From the NCBI RefSeq assembly GCF_024347095.1, contig NZ_AP024904.1, positions 496,001-560,000 of the forward strand: DNA of 64,000 nt. Direction: 5' to 3'. The first letter of the stretch is position 1; the number at the start of each line of letters is the position of its first letter. Below the pieces are notes generated by a model. The model was not told the origin of the DNA. It was given only the letters and a program-made list of their open reading frames with translations, and ran no database searches. The DNA is from Vibrio rhizosphaerae. GTDB taxonomy: Bacteria; Pseudomonadota; Gammaproteobacteria; Enterobacterales; Vibrionaceae. The translations under genes and the position numbers were made by a program. This document shows, piece after piece, positions 1-9,428 of the stretch.

Positions 1-368
1 TGTAACCAAACTATCTCCTTGCTATTATTTATTTTCATTCTTAATTTGTCAGATGATAGCGTTGTATATTTTTGCTGCATTTCTTTCAAAACCATACCTA
101 ACAAGCACATCACACTTCCCTAATCAGCTTATTCATTTCTATGCTATCAACTGTTATAAATTGGTAATTCATCAATAAGAATGACTTCCTCGTTTAACTT
201 TTTCTATAGACACAGACACGATACCTGCCATAAATAGTATATGATAACTTGCTGTTTTTTACATGATTTTCTATATTAAAAAATGGGGGCAGATATCACG
301 TCAAACCTCCTCCGTTTCAATAGATCACTACGTAAAATGAATCAGATAATTTTTAGGCTGGGTAGCTC
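1..368. other. AT-rich non-coding stretch at left edge
   Basis: No open frame with a credible ribosome site is visible in this AT-rich stretch. It probably holds the promoter of the carbamoyltransferase cassette that begins at 369. I cannot name a specific site in it. Confidence 0.5.
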
Positions 369-803
369 TTGAGAAAAAATCGATACAAGACCCATAATAA
401 TGACAGATATGACCTAAAATTAGTGTCTAATCAAGACTTTGGTTTTATGCTCTCTATCATGATTCTTATTGTTGCCGGCTACCTTAATTCTTATAAGGCT
501 GGCACTATGAGTACATCTGTGGCGTTTTTGGGAGGAATGATTGCCTTAGTCGCAACGATTCAACCTGATCGCTTGTACAGACTTAATTTTCTATGGACTT
601 TCACCGGGTTCTTTTTAGGAAAAATAACTCAGACCATCATACTTGGGCTCATCTTTTATCTGTTATTTCTACCAACCGGACTGATCATGCGTCTATTTGG
701 TAAGGATGAATTGAAGTTAAGACAGTCAGAATCCCATACATTCTGGCGTCACCGACAGCCGCAAAATTCTTCCCTTGAAGACACCTTCAAAAATCAATTT
801 TAA
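369..803 (+). CDS. SxtJ-like small membrane protein
   Basis: A 144-residue protein with hydrophobic segments at about residues 24-40, 48-65 and 78-108, followed by a polar tail. Size, topology and position directly before a DUF5989-type protein and a NodU/CmcH carbamoyltransferase match the SxtJ family, named after a saxitoxin-cluster gene and found beside carbamoyltransferases in many bacteria; its biochemical role is not known to me. An in-frame TAG at 363 leaves the TTG at 369 as the only start before Met27, so a TTG start is assumed, with only a weak ribosome site. It is the first gene of a four-gene same-strand cassette and is probably co-transcribed with it. I infer that it anchors or organises the carbamoylation machinery at the inner membrane. 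Confidence 0.7.
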   Translation: MRKNRYKTHNNDRYDLKLVSNQDFGFMLSIMILIVAGYLNSYKAGTMSTSVAFLGGMIALVATIQPDRLYRLNFLWTFTGFFLGKITQTIILGLIFYLLFLPTGLIMRLFGKDELKLRQSESHTFWRHRQPQNSSLEDTFKNQF

Positions 804-817
804 TCGCTGGATTGAGT

Positions 818-967
818 ATGGATCACCTAAAAGAACTTTTTATTTTTCTAAAAGTACGTAAGAAACTGTGGCTTGCCCCAATTATCATTGTCATGTTTCT
901 CTTGTGCGGGCTATTCTTTGTCGTTCAGGGAACCGTCGTTGCACCGTTCATTTATACTTTATTCTAG
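818..967 (+). CDS. Small DUF5989-type membrane protein
   Basis: A 49-residue protein. The basic N-terminus (residues 1-16, with KVRKK) is followed by one strongly hydrophobic helix at about residues 18-37, and the chain ends APFIYTLF. This pattern and the position between an SxtJ-like gene and a carbamoyltransferase fit the DUF5989 family of tiny membrane proteins. It begins 14 bp after the sxtJ-like stop, and its TAG overlaps the AGGAG ribosome site of the next gene, so translational coupling is likely. Function is unknown; I infer a single-pass scaffold subunit of the cassette. Confidence 0.75.
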   Translation: MDHLKELFIFLKVRKKLWLAPIIIVMFLLCGLFFVVQGTVVAPFIYTLF

Positions 968-975
968 GAGTAATA

Positions 976-2811
976 ATGTACATTTTGGGGATCTCTGCAT
1001 TCTATCATGACAGTGCCGCCTGCCTGATTTTCAACGGTGAAATCATTGCAGCAGCGCAAGAGGAAAGATTCACCAGAAAAAAACATGATGATAGTTTTCC
1101 TGTCAATGCGATTCAATATTGTGTTGCAGAAGCAAACATTACAGCCTCTGAGATTGACTATGTTGTTTTTTATGAAAAGCCATTGGTTAAATTTGAAAGA
1201 TTAATAGAGACCTATCTGGCATTTGTTCCCCATGGCTTCAGAAGTTTTCGTTTAGCAATGTCGTTATGGATGGAAGGAAAACTATTCCAAAAATCTCTCC
1301 TCATAAATGGGCTATGCAGTGCATTTGAATCCCGTATTAATTGGAAAGAAAAACTCCGATTCTCAGAACATCACCTGTCTCATGCTGCAAGTGCTTTTTT
1401 CCCTTCACCATTTGAACGAGCAGCAGTACTGACATTAGATGGTGTTGGTGAGTGGACAACAACATCTCTGGCTATCGGGCATGGGAACCAATTAAATATC
1501 ATTAAAGAAATACACTTCCCTCACTCTCTCGGGCTGCTTTACTCATCGTTTACTTATTATCTCGGTTTTAAAGTGAATTCCGGCGAATATAAGATGATGG
1601 GATTAGCGCCCTATGGAACCCCCAGATATACTCGCCTTATCAAAGACAAGCTGATCACTATTTGTGAAGATGGCAGCTTCCATCTGAATATGCGCTATTT
1701 TAACTATTGTGCCGGATTGACCATGACCAATAGGCGATTTCATCACCTTTTCGGGGGATCGCCACGACAACCTGAATCACCAATTACACAACGGGAAATG
1801 GATATTGCCGCGTCAATCCAGAAAGTCACCGAAGAAATCATTGTCAAATTAGCACGCTCGATTGCCTTGGAAACCGGAGAACGAAACTTATGCCTTGCAG
1901 GCGGTGTAGCGCTGAACAGTGTTGCTAATGGTGTGATTTTACGAGAGAACATATTTGATAATATATGGATCCAACCTGCTTCAGGAGATGCAGGAGGCGC
2001 TTTGGGTGCAGCTCTTGCTTATTGGCATATACATCATCAAGGAGAACGGACTTGTACCTCAACACGACATGACCATATGCAAGGTGCTTATCTGGGACCT
2101 GCTTATTCAGATCAGATAATAGAACAAACGTTGAATAAGCATGGGGCGAAATACAATCAACTGACGGCAGACGAATTAATCAATCAAGTCGCAACCCTGT
2201 TAGCGGAAGGAAAAGTCATCGGATGGATGCAAGGACGGATGGAGTTCGGGCCTCGGGCACTTGGCGCAAGAAGTATCCTTGCCGATCCAAGAGCGCCTTC
2301 TATGCAGAAAAAACTGAATCTTAAAATTAAATTCAGAGAAAGTTTCAGACCATTTGCTCCCAGTGTTTTAAGAGAACATATGGCGGACTGGTTCATGTGT
2401 GATACTGACAGCCCATATATGTTACTGGTTGAACATATAAATACTGATAAACAATATAAAGTTCACGATAGTGAATCAGTGGGTATCGAAAAATTAAATT
2501 TTGCCAGATCCGCTATTCCTGCTGTCACACATGTTGACTATTCAGCACGGATACAGACCGTCCATCAAGATACCAATCCTAAGTATTATGCATTAATCAA
2601 ACGCTTCTACGAATTAACGGACTGTCCCGTTCTTGTGAATACTTCATTCAATATTCGAGGTGAACCGATTGTATGTACACCGGAAGATGCTTTCCGATGT
2701 TTCATGGGCACAGAGATGGATGTTTTAGCGGTCGGGAATTGTTTGCTGATCAAAGCTGAGCAAGATGTATCACTGAGAAACAACTATGTGGGCCAGTATG
2801 AGCTGGATTAA
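976..2811 (+). CDS. Carbamoyltransferase, NodU/CmcH/TobZ family
   Basis: A 611-residue enzyme expected to transfer a carbamoyl group from carbamoyl phosphate, through a carbamoyl-adenylate, to a hydroxyl of a sugar or natural product. The N-terminal Kae1-like half starts ILGISAFYHDSAACL, with EERFTRKKHD at about residues 29-38, a His-rich EHHLSHAASAF near 131 and GDAGGALGAAL near 337. The C-terminal YrdC-like half has EFGPRALGARSILADPR near 421 and NTSFNIRGEPI near 555. The ATG at 976 has AGGAG six bases upstream and the protein then begins exactly at the family N-terminus; the longer open frame from 868 only overlaps the preceding small gene. The acceptor substrate cannot be read from sequence; the neighbours suggest a cell-surface glycan or lipid. 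Confidence 0.93.
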   Translation: MYILGISAFYHDSAACLIFNGEIIAAAQEERFTRKKHDDSFPVNAIQYCVAEANITASEIDYVVFYEKPLVKFERLIETYLAFVPHGFRSFRLAMSLWMEGKLFQKSLLINGLCSAFESRINWKEKLRFSEHHLSHAASAFFPSPFERAAVLTLDGVGEWTTTSLAIGHGNQLNIIKEIHFPHSLGLLYSSFTYYLGFKVNSGEYKMMGLAPYGTPRYTRLIKDKLITICEDGSFHLNMRYFNYCAGLTMTNRRFHHLFGGSPRQPESPITQREMDIAASIQKVTEEIIVKLARSIALETGERNLCLAGGVALNSVANGVILRENIFDNIWIQPASGDAGGALGAALAYWHIHHQGERTCTSTRHDHMQGAYLGPAYSDQIIEQTLNKHGAKYNQLTADELINQVATLLAEGKVIGWMQGRMEFGPRALGARSILADPRAPSMQKKLNLKIKFRESFRPFAPSVLREHMADWFMCDTDSPYMLLVEHINTDKQYKVHDSESVGIEKLNFARSAIPAVTHVDYSARIQTVHQDTNPKYYALIKRFYELTDCPVLVNTSFNIRGEPIVCTPEDAFRCFMGTEMDVLAVGNCLLIKAEQDVSLRNNYVGQYELD

Positions 2812-3895
2812 GCTGATATCAATCAACCTCTTTGTCCTTGTTGCTCTGCTCTTACTTTTGGAAGGTGGTGCTCGACTCGTATGGACATTAAAAACTTGTA
2901 TGGCAGGAATGTGTGATTATAGTCGATTGAATCACTTAGCAGTACGAGAGCTGCCTGAAGATGTGAAAATTAATTTTTTCAAAACGAATCAACAGCTAGG
3001 TTATATACCGACTCCGGGATTCAATCAAATTATCAACTTCCGTCATTGGCCTCACGTCAAAGTTTCCATTGATGAAAATGGCTATAGAAATAATGACAAT
3101 AACGGTATTGACACTCATGCCATTCTCGCAGTCGGAGATTCTTTTACATTTGGTGATCAAGTGTCAAACCGTGATACTTGGCCATCATGTCTTGAACGCA
3201 GCTTAAACAAAGGCATCACAAATGCGGGCGTCTCTGGCTACGGTGCAGCCCAAGCGATAAAAAGAGCTGCCATGATCTTAACAACAAGTCATTACGATAC
3301 CGTGATTCTATCCATATTATTAAATGATGATTTTCATAGAGATAAGATGGATTATTTTTCTGGTTTGCCTCGCCCTGCAGTCATTACAAGACACGGTATC
3401 AGTGAATGGGCATCATTAACATTGGATGCAAAAGGAAGTAAATGGAATCCGGCCCAACTCCCCCACTCTCTCAGGCTTCTCAAATACGTTTGGCGCTACT
3501 CTATTGTTGGAGCAACCCTGATAGACAGAATATCTGCCATGAAAGGTAAATCAATTGACTGGACCGGTCGTCGTTTAACACACAAACACCCCGATGCAGC
3601 ACCAATCGATGACATTATCAAATTCACATTAGAACAACTATCACGTTTACCCGTGGCTGAAAAATATGTTCTATTTCAATATTCACAAGGTGATCTCTTT
3701 AATCCTGAAATTGAAAAAATCCGCCATAGAGTGACAAACGCAGCACAACGGCAACACATAAACGTATTAGACAGTTTTAATTATTTGAAAACCGCTACAG
3801 AAGTAGCGCCAAGCCCCATATGGGATGGACATCATACGGCTTACGGTAACCAGCTGGTTTGTCAATTTATTGCAGAAAATATGAAACCAAAATAG
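2798..3895 (+). CDS. Membrane-anchored SGNH/GDSL-type hydrolase
   Basis: A 365-residue protein with an N-terminal hydrophobic segment (residues 3-23) and no obvious cleavage site, so it is probably tethered to the inner membrane facing the periplasm. Block I is GDSFTFG near residue 113, holding the presumed nucleophile Ser. The C-terminal WDGHHTAYGN near 342 supplies the Asp-His pair of the SGNH fold. It overlaps the end of the carbamoyltransferase by 14 bp, so coupling is likely; an ATG at 2786 is a possible alternative start. SGNH enzymes are esterases or acyltransferases acting on acylated sugars and lipids. In this cassette I infer trimming or transfer of an acyl group on the carbamoylated product; the substrate is unknown. 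Confidence 0.8.
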   Translation: MSWIKLISINLFVLVALLLLLEGGARLVWTLKTCMAGMCDYSRLNHLAVRELPEDVKINFFKTNQQLGYIPTPGFNQIINFRHWPHVKVSIDENGYRNNDNNGIDTHAILAVGDSFTFGDQVSNRDTWPSCLERSLNKGITNAGVSGYGAAQAIKRAAMILTTSHYDTVILSILLNDDFHRDKMDYFSGLPRPAVITRHGISEWASLTLDAKGSKWNPAQLPHSLRLLKYVWRYSIVGATLIDRISAMKGKSIDWTGRRLTHKHPDAAPIDDIIKFTLEQLSRLPVAEKYVLFQYSQGDLFNPEIEKIRHRVTNAAQRQHINVLDSFNYLKTATEVAPSPIWDGHHTAYGNQLVCQFIAENMKPK

Positions 3896-3901
3896 TTCAC
3901 T

Positions 3902-3960
3902 AAGTAAGAAGCAAGAAGCAAGAAGCAAGAAGCAAGAAGCAAGAAGCAAGAAGTAAGAAG
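3902..3960. repeat. Tandem heptamer array (AAGAAGC)n
   Basis: About eight near-perfect copies of a 7-bp unit AAGAAGC, with T-for-C variants at both ends, lie between the SGNH hydrolase stop and the 3' end of tRNA-Gly. A 7-bp unit of this kind is prone to slippage and copy number may vary between strains. It lies outside any coding sequence. Confidence 0.9.
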
Positions 3961-3961
3961 T

Positions 3962-4036
<75 letters not shown>

Positions 4037-4199
4037 ATCGAGATGACGGAGCTAATATGCCACAATCGACGAAAAATAAAAGTGCTATTTACGAAAAATC
4101 CGTTTGATTGCACACTTCATAATCAAATTAATTTCAATTGGTTATCATACAACCAGCTGTTCACCATCCAACTAATATCCCACGTCAATAATCAATAGA

Positions 4200-5843
4200 T
4201 CACATATTCGTATACAACGGCCCACCACCGCCTTCCGGGGGGGACCAGGTGATATTTTGTGCGGGGTCTTTGATGTCACATGCCTTACAATGGAGGCAAT
4301 TCTGCGCATCAATGACAAAGCGTTTGTCATTATTTTCTTCCACGATTTGATAGACACCGGCAGGACAATACCTTTGTGCCGGCTCACCATAGACCACAAA
4401 GTTTTCTGCTAACGGAATGTGTGGATCCCGTAATTGAAGGTGACATGGCTGATCATGTTCATGAGAGACTTTGGCGATATAGACGGAAGAAGACCGATCA
4501 AAACTCAACTTCTGATCCGGTTTAGGATAGTGAATCGGCGAACATTGATTGATCGGTAATAATTGGGCGTGATCGGCTTGGTTATCTCGAATATGCCATG
4601 GCAAACGTCCCCGGAGAATATTCTGATCGACAACATTAAAGAGTCCCCCACCGAAGGGGCCAAATTGATGCATCGCCGCAGTACTATTTCTGGCCGTATA
4701 CAGCTCGTCATGTAACCAAGAGTGGCGTAGGCTATCAGCAAAGGACGTTAAATCAGTGCCTTGCATCTCCTCTAACAATGCGGGATAAACAGTTTCCGCA
4801 GCCAACATCCCAGATTTCATCGCAGTGTGGATACCTTTCAGTTTTGCACCGTTCAGCACACCCGCTTCACAGCCAATCAATATCCCACCGGGAAATGTCA
4901 TCTTAGGCAGTGCATGATATCCCCCTTTGGTTAACGTTCTGGCACCGTATGACAGTCGCTGCCCTCCCTGAAGATATTGGGCAATCTCAGGATGATGTTT
5001 CATCCGCTGAAACTCCTCAAACGGGCTCAGATAGGCGTTCTTATAATTCAAATCAACCACCAGACCGACAGCGACCTGATTGTCATCAAGAAAATAGAGA
5101 AATCCGCCGCCATTGGCATGGCGCGTCAAAGGCCAGCCAAAGTGATGGATCACCTGCCCCAATTGGTGGCGCTCAGATTCAATCTGCCAGACTTCCTTTA
5201 ATCCCAGGCTAAAATGTTGTGTATCGGCATTGCGATCCAGCGCATAACGCTCAAGCAGTTGTTTACCGAGATGTCCCCGGCTTCCCTCAGCAAATAATGT
5301 ATATTTGCCTCGCAATTCAATCCCCGGAATATGTTCGGATTTCGGTTCTCCCCGGACATTTAATCCCATATCACCAGTGATAACCCCACAAACTTCATTC
5401 CGTTCATTGACAAGCAACTCTGATGCGGTAAACCCAGTAAAAATTTCTACACCCAGTTGTTCGGCCTGACTGGCAAGCCACTGACAGAATTTTCCTTGGC
5501 GAATCAGATAACTCCCCTGATGATGCATATTCCGGGGAACAAAGAGGTTGGGAATCTGCCAAGCCTTATACTCATCCCGGAGATAAAAGAGAGCTTCCTG
5601 TTTTACCGGGGTAATCATGGGGGCATTTTGCGCTTGCCAGTCAGGAAAAAGTTCATCCAAGGCCCGACTTTCCATGATCGCCCCTGATAAAGCATGAGCA
5701 CCAATGTCAGCCCCTTTTTCAATCAGACAAACATTCAACGCCTGATTATCCGCCTGTGCCTGCTGCATCAGACGGCAGGCGGCAGATAAGCCTGCGGGCC
5801 CGCCACCAACAATCACAACATCAAATTCCAGAACTTCTCTCAT
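4200..5843 (-). CDS. Electron-transfer flavoprotein:ubiquinone oxidoreductase
   Basis: A 547-residue membrane-associated FAD and [4Fe-4S] protein that accepts electrons from reduced ETF and passes them to ubiquinone. The FAD dinucleotide fold VVIVGGGPAGLSAA is at residues 9-22, followed by GADIGAHALSGAIM, typical of ETF-QO. The C-terminal cluster domain has CPAGVY and then CLHCKACDIKDP, giving four Cys ligands. Length fits the family. It is last in a minus-strand series of acyl-CoA dehydrogenase, etfB, etfA and ETF-QO, which links substrate oxidation to the respiratory chain. The gap to etfA is 105 bp, so it could also have its own promoter. Confidence 0.95.
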   Translation of the reverse strand: MREVLEFDVVIVGGGPAGLSAACRLMQQAQADNQALNVCLIEKGADIGAHALSGAIMESRALDELFPDWQAQNAPMITPVKQEALFYLRDEYKAWQIPNLFVPRNMHHQGSYLIRQGKFCQWLASQAEQLGVEIFTGFTASELLVNERNEVCGVITGDMGLNVRGEPKSEHIPGIELRGKYTLFAEGSRGHLGKQLLERYALDRNADTQHFSLGLKEVWQIESERHQLGQVIHHFGWPLTRHANGGGFLYFLDDNQVAVGLVVDLNYKNAYLSPFEEFQRMKHHPEIAQYLQGGQRLSYGARTLTKGGYHALPKMTFPGGILIGCEAGVLNGAKLKGIHTAMKSGMLAAETVYPALLEEMQGTDLTSFADSLRHSWLHDELYTARNSTAAMHQFGPFGGGLFNVVDQNILRGRLPWHIRDNQADHAQLLPINQCSPIHYPKPDQKLSFDRSSSVYIAKVSHEHDQPCHLQLRDPHIPLAENFVVYGEPAQRYCPAGVYQIVEENNDKRFVIDAQNCLHCKACDIKDPAQNITWSPPEGGGGPLYTNM

Positions 5844-5948
5844 TGATTTTCCTTACTTCTTATATGATGAATTATGGTGGCCGACTCAAGTGACTCTGCG
5901 CTATTACTTTTCATTTCGCTTTATTTTCATTTCGCTTTATTTTTCACT

Positions 5949-6881
5949 TCACTCTATTTTTTCAATCAATTCAGGCAGTACATCCATACAATCGGCGACC
6001 AACACATAGTCTGAGGATTGAAATATTGGCGCATCAGCATCATTGTTGATAGCCACAATTGTTTTGGCATCTTTCACACCGGAAATATGTTGAATCGCGC
6101 CGGAAATACCGACAGCAATATACAAATCCGGTGCGATCACTTTCCCAGTCTGCCCGATTTGAAGATCATTGGCGGTAAACCCGGCATCAACAGCAGCCCG
6201 GGTTCCGCCAATTGCCGCGCCAAGCTTATCGCCCAGTGTTTCCAGCAACGCGAAATTGTGTTCATTTCCCAATCCACGACCACCCCCAATCACAACCCGT
6301 GCCGATGAAAGTTCCGGACGAGAAGACTCAACCGTCTGATGACTGATTACCTGTGAAAGCCGGACATCTTCCGTCACCGGAACGTGAACAACGCTGGCAG
6401 TCCCCCCCATATCAGCGCTGGCAGCAAACGCGGTGGTTCTGATGGTCATCACTTTGATCGGATCCATCGATTGGATCGTCGCAAGCGCGCTTCCCGAATA
6501 AATCGGTTTGCGAAAGGTATCATCACTTTCAATATCAATAACTTCCGAGAGGAAGGAAACATCCAGCAATGCCGCAGCTCTGGGTAAAAAGTTTTTGGAG
6601 AATGACGTCGCAGCAGCGACGATATGGGTATAGTCTCTCCCGATACAAGCAATGAGATTGGCAATATTTTCAGCGGGTGCCTCAATATAAGTATCAGCAT
6701 CCGCAACGAGAACCGTCGAAATATGACTTAACCGGGTGGCTTGCTCAACCACTGGCTCGCAATGACGACCAATAACGAGTAAATGAAGATCATCACTCAT
6801 TTGTATGCCGGCTCCGATGGCATGATGTGTCGCCTCACCTAATTTGAGATGATCGTGCTCCGCAATAATCAAAATAGTCAT
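5949..6881 (-). CDS. etfA: Electron transfer flavoprotein, alpha subunit
   Basis: A 310-residue alpha subunit of ETF, which binds FAD and shuttles electrons from acyl-CoA dehydrogenases to ETF:ubiquinone oxidoreductase. The C-terminal FAD domain is clear: GGRGLGNEHNF, then GAAIGGTRAAVDAGF, QIGQTGKVIAPDLYIAVGIS, GAIQHISG and a closing INNDADAPIF. The N-terminal half is the weaker Rossmann-like domain. The start codon shares one base with the etfB stop (TGATG), so translation is coupled and the two subunits should be made in equal amounts. Confidence 0.97.
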   Translation of the reverse strand: MTILIIAEHDHLKLGEATHHAIGAGIQMSDDLHLLVIGRHCEPVVEQATRLSHISTVLVADADTYIEAPAENIANLIACIGRDYTHIVAAATSFSKNFLPRAAALLDVSFLSEVIDIESDDTFRKPIYSGSALATIQSMDPIKVMTIRTTAFAASADMGGTASVVHVPVTEDVRLSQVISHQTVESSRPELSSARVVIGGGRGLGNEHNFALLETLGDKLGAAIGGTRAAVDAGFTANDLQIGQTGKVIAPDLYIAVGISGAIQHISGVKDAKTIVAINNDADAPIFQSSDYVLVADCMDVLPELIEKIE

Positions 6882-7630
6882 CAGATTACCCTCGCCTCAT
6901 GTTTTAATTTACTGACCAGCTCATCTACATTTTCCACTCTGATACCGGCTCGTTGACCATTGAGTGATTCAACCTTGATAAGCCGGGTGCGCCGATGCAT
7001 CGCGACATTTAAGCTCTCTGCTGCAATCGATTCGATCGGTTTTCTACGAGCCTTCATGACATTAGGAAGAGAAGCGTGGCGAGGTTTATTTAAAGGCAAG
7101 TCTGCAGTCAGAACTGCTGGCAGTGTCAGCCGGATAACCTGCTGACCATGATCGACTTCACGCGTAACCAGAACTGAATCAGATTCAAACTGAATATCTG
7201 AAGCAAATGTTCCCTGAGCGATACCGAGTAGACCAGCCAACATCTGACCGGTTTGATTATTGTCACTATCGACCGATTGTTTACCGGTAAATATGACTTG
7301 CGGCTGCTCTTTCTCAACAATTTTCACCAACAACTTTGCAATAATCAGCGGATCCAAATGATCTTCTGACTCGATATGGATCGCACGGTCGGCCCCCAGT
7401 GCAAGTGCAGTTCTCAGCTGTTCCTGACATGGCAGCGTTCCGACAGAAACCGCAATAATTTCTGATATCAGCCCCGCTTCTTTCTGCTGTATTGCTTCCT
7501 CTAATGCAATTTCACAGTAGGGATTCAACACCATTTTGGCATCTGACAGATCAACGTCACGCTGATCACTCTGAACACGAACCGCCAATGACGGATCCGC
7601 AACTCGTTTGATTGCTACTAATGCTTTCAT
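6881..7630 (-). CDS. etfB: Electron transfer flavoprotein, beta subunit
   Basis: A 249-residue beta subunit of ETF. Landmarks include KALVAIKRVADP at the N-terminus, MVLNPYCEIALEEAIQQKE near residues 34-52, LALGADRAIHIE near 75 and FTGKQSVDSDNNQTGQM near 110, which form the fold that binds AMP and contacts etfA. It lies 28 bp after the acyl-CoA dehydrogenase stop and overlaps etfA by one base, so the three belong to one transcript. Confidence 0.97.
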   Translation of the reverse strand: MKALVAIKRVADPSLAVRVQSDQRDVDLSDAKMVLNPYCEIALEEAIQQKEAGLISEIIAVSVGTLPCQEQLRTALALGADRAIHIESEDHLDPLIIAKLLVKIVEKEQPQVIFTGKQSVDSDNNQTGQMLAGLLGIAQGTFASDIQFESDSVLVTREVDHGQQVIRLTLPAVLTADLPLNKPRHASLPNVMKARRKPIESIAAESLNVAMHRRTRLIKVESLNGQRAGIRVENVDELVSKLKHEARVI

Positions 7631-7658
7631 ATCCTAGCCTTATTCGTAAACTGACGAC

Positions 7659-8804
7659 TCAGAGCCCTAATTTTCTTGCGATGATGCCTCTCTGAATATC
7701 ATTTGATCCGGAGAAGATTCTTGAGGGGACAGCGTCCAGTAATAACTGCATGATTCCCATTTCTTTTTCAATGGCGGAGCCCCCGAACGTCTGGATGGCA
7801 TCCAAACCACACTGCACAGCCGATTCAGAAATAACTAACTTACTCATTGCAATTTCCAATTCACTATCTTTCCCTTGATCATAAAGCCAACCTGCGCGAT
7901 ACAGCAGTAAACGCGAGGTATCCAGATTGATTTTCATATCCACGATCCGGTTAGATACGGATTGATTTTGTGCAATTGCCCGACCAAATTGTTTTCGTTC
8001 CTGCGCATGATGAATGACTCTTTCAAGCATTCTCTCCATCGCTCCCACGTAATACGCGAACAGGCACCCTTTTTCCCAAATCATCGAATCATAAAACATC
8101 GCCCCTCCGGCACCTTCGGCGCCAACGCGATGAGACTCAGGCACAAAAACATTTTGTAAATAAACTTCTGACCATAAACAGGTTCCTAGTCCCTCTTTGG
8201 CATGGTGGCTGCCAACCGTCAGACCTTCAGCATCTTTCGGGACCAGAAAAGCACTCACACCTAAGAATCCCATTCCCGGATTCGTTTTTGCGTATACAAG
8301 GAAATAGTCAGCGACAGGCGCATTCGAGATAAAACATTTTTTCCCATTTAAACAATAACCGTCCGAAACACGTTCCGCGGTAGATTTCATCCCGTAAATA
8401 TCAGATCCGGCTTCCGGTTCGGTCGCTGCGTTGGCCATAATGCAGGAGCCGTCAATCAGTCGCGGTAGATAGGTTTGTTTGAGGGTTTCACTGGCAAAGC
8501 CGCTGAAAGGGACAACACAGGCAAACAAATGGGCAGATAGTGAGAACGCCAGTCCCAGATCACTACAGCCTTTACCTAAAGCTTCAACCATAAGCATGGT
8601 TTCCAGTGTGGATAGACCGCTCCCGCCATCAGCTTCAGAAATCGGCAGGCTCGCATAACCAAACTGTGCGGCTTCCTCCCATAACTGACGATCAAAAGAG
8701 TGCGTAGCCATACGTTCCGCCGCACCGGGCTCTAATACATCCGAAGCAAAACGTAATGCCGTATCATAAAGCTCGATTTGTTGCTTTGTTAACTCAAAGT
8801 TCAT
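7659..8804 (-). CDS. Acyl-CoA dehydrogenase (IVD/LCAD-type catalytic Glu)
   Basis: A 381-residue FAD-dependent acyl-CoA dehydrogenase introducing an alpha,beta double bond in a thioester substrate. The signature ANAATEPEAGSD is at about residues 124-135 and RKQFGRAIAQNQ in the C-terminal helical domain. The MCAD-type catalytic Glu (in YEGT) is replaced: the site reads FSGSNDIQR. An alternative Glu at about residue 244 (MIWEKG) lines up by eye with the catalytic Glu of isovaleryl-CoA and long-chain enzymes. I chose the ATG at 8804, which has AGGAT upstream and gives the normal family start (NFELTKQQ); the frame extends to 8852. It leads the etfB-etfA-ETF-QO series. The substrate is unknown; a branched-chain, aryl or carrier-bound acyl group is possible. 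Confidence 0.9.
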   Translation of the reverse strand: MNFELTKQQIELYDTALRFASDVLEPGAAERMATHSFDRQLWEEAAQFGYASLPISEADGGSGLSTLETMLMVEALGKGCSDLGLAFSLSAHLFACVVPFSGFASETLKQTYLPRLIDGSCIMANAATEPEAGSDIYGMKSTAERVSDGYCLNGKKCFISNAPVADYFLVYAKTNPGMGFLGVSAFLVPKDAEGLTVGSHHAKEGLGTCLWSEVYLQNVFVPESHRVGAEGAGGAMFYDSMIWEKGCLFAYYVGAMERMLERVIHHAQERKQFGRAIAQNQSVSNRIVDMKINLDTSRLLLYRAGWLYDQGKDSELEIAMSKLVISESAVQCGLDAIQTFGGSAIEKEMGIMQLLLDAVPSRIFSGSNDIQRGIIARKLGL

Positions 8805-9351
8805 GCTTATATCCTTATTAGGAATGAATGACCAAAACGGGGGCGACAGCATCCATTAAAATAAGTGCAGCACGAAAGCATTACATTGAAATGTTCTAAA
8901 TGTAATTTTTAGTTTATGAGATTATTTCTTATTTTCATCAGAGATTGATAGTGACATTCAATCACTTAATTATAAAAACCTAACCTAAGCCTGTCCGTCT
9001 ATATGTCGGTTTAAAACCTGCACTTTATTATTAAATATCAGGAAGCGTCTGAATTTAAATTATTAATATGGTAGTCATCATAAACACACCTTTTCTGGCA
9101 TAGCTAGTCATACCTGTCATATGTTCAGCATACCGCACATATTTAATTATATTTTCAATATATAAGTATCAATAAAGGTAATACAAGCTATACAGATCAA
9201 TATTTAAAATTAGTGTATTTATTCTATATTAAACAAAAGTAGTAACAGAAAAATATACTGATTTAAAAATATTAAATTTACAGATTATATGCATCGACTA
9301 TGAAGGAACAATGACATTTACCGAAAAAATATATTCCATAAATAAAATCAA
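8805..9351. other. AT-rich intergenic region
   Basis: About 550 bp with no credible gene. It must hold the promoter of the acyl-CoA dehydrogenase operon on the minus strand. No regulator site that I can name is visible. Confidence 0.5.
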
Positions 9352-9379
9352 AGCCGCCTTTATAAATATCTTGGCGGCT
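9352..9379 (-). terminator. Terminator of the alpha-galactosidase gene
   Basis: AGCCGCC and GGCGGCT form a perfect 7-bp stem with a 14-nt loop. On the minus strand the stem is followed by TTTGATTTTATTT, a good U-rich tail. It lies 50 bp past the alpha-galactosidase stop codon in the right orientation. Confidence 0.8.
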
Positions 9380-9428
9380 CATTTCATAAGGTTTGGAGAC
9401 GCAAGCAGGTCTGAATGTAACAAACCTG

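Noticed and set aside
868..975. A 36-codon N-terminal extension of the carbamoyltransferase.
   Set aside because: It overlaps the DUF5989-type gene in another frame, and a good ribosome site directly precedes the ATG at 976.
6150..6158. Gly-Gln-Thr residues in EtfA and NrdD that look like repeat-coded peptides.
   Set aside because: They lie in conserved family motifs (QIGQTGKV and NGQTPFVTFG), and the DNA lacks the full repeat core in EtfA.
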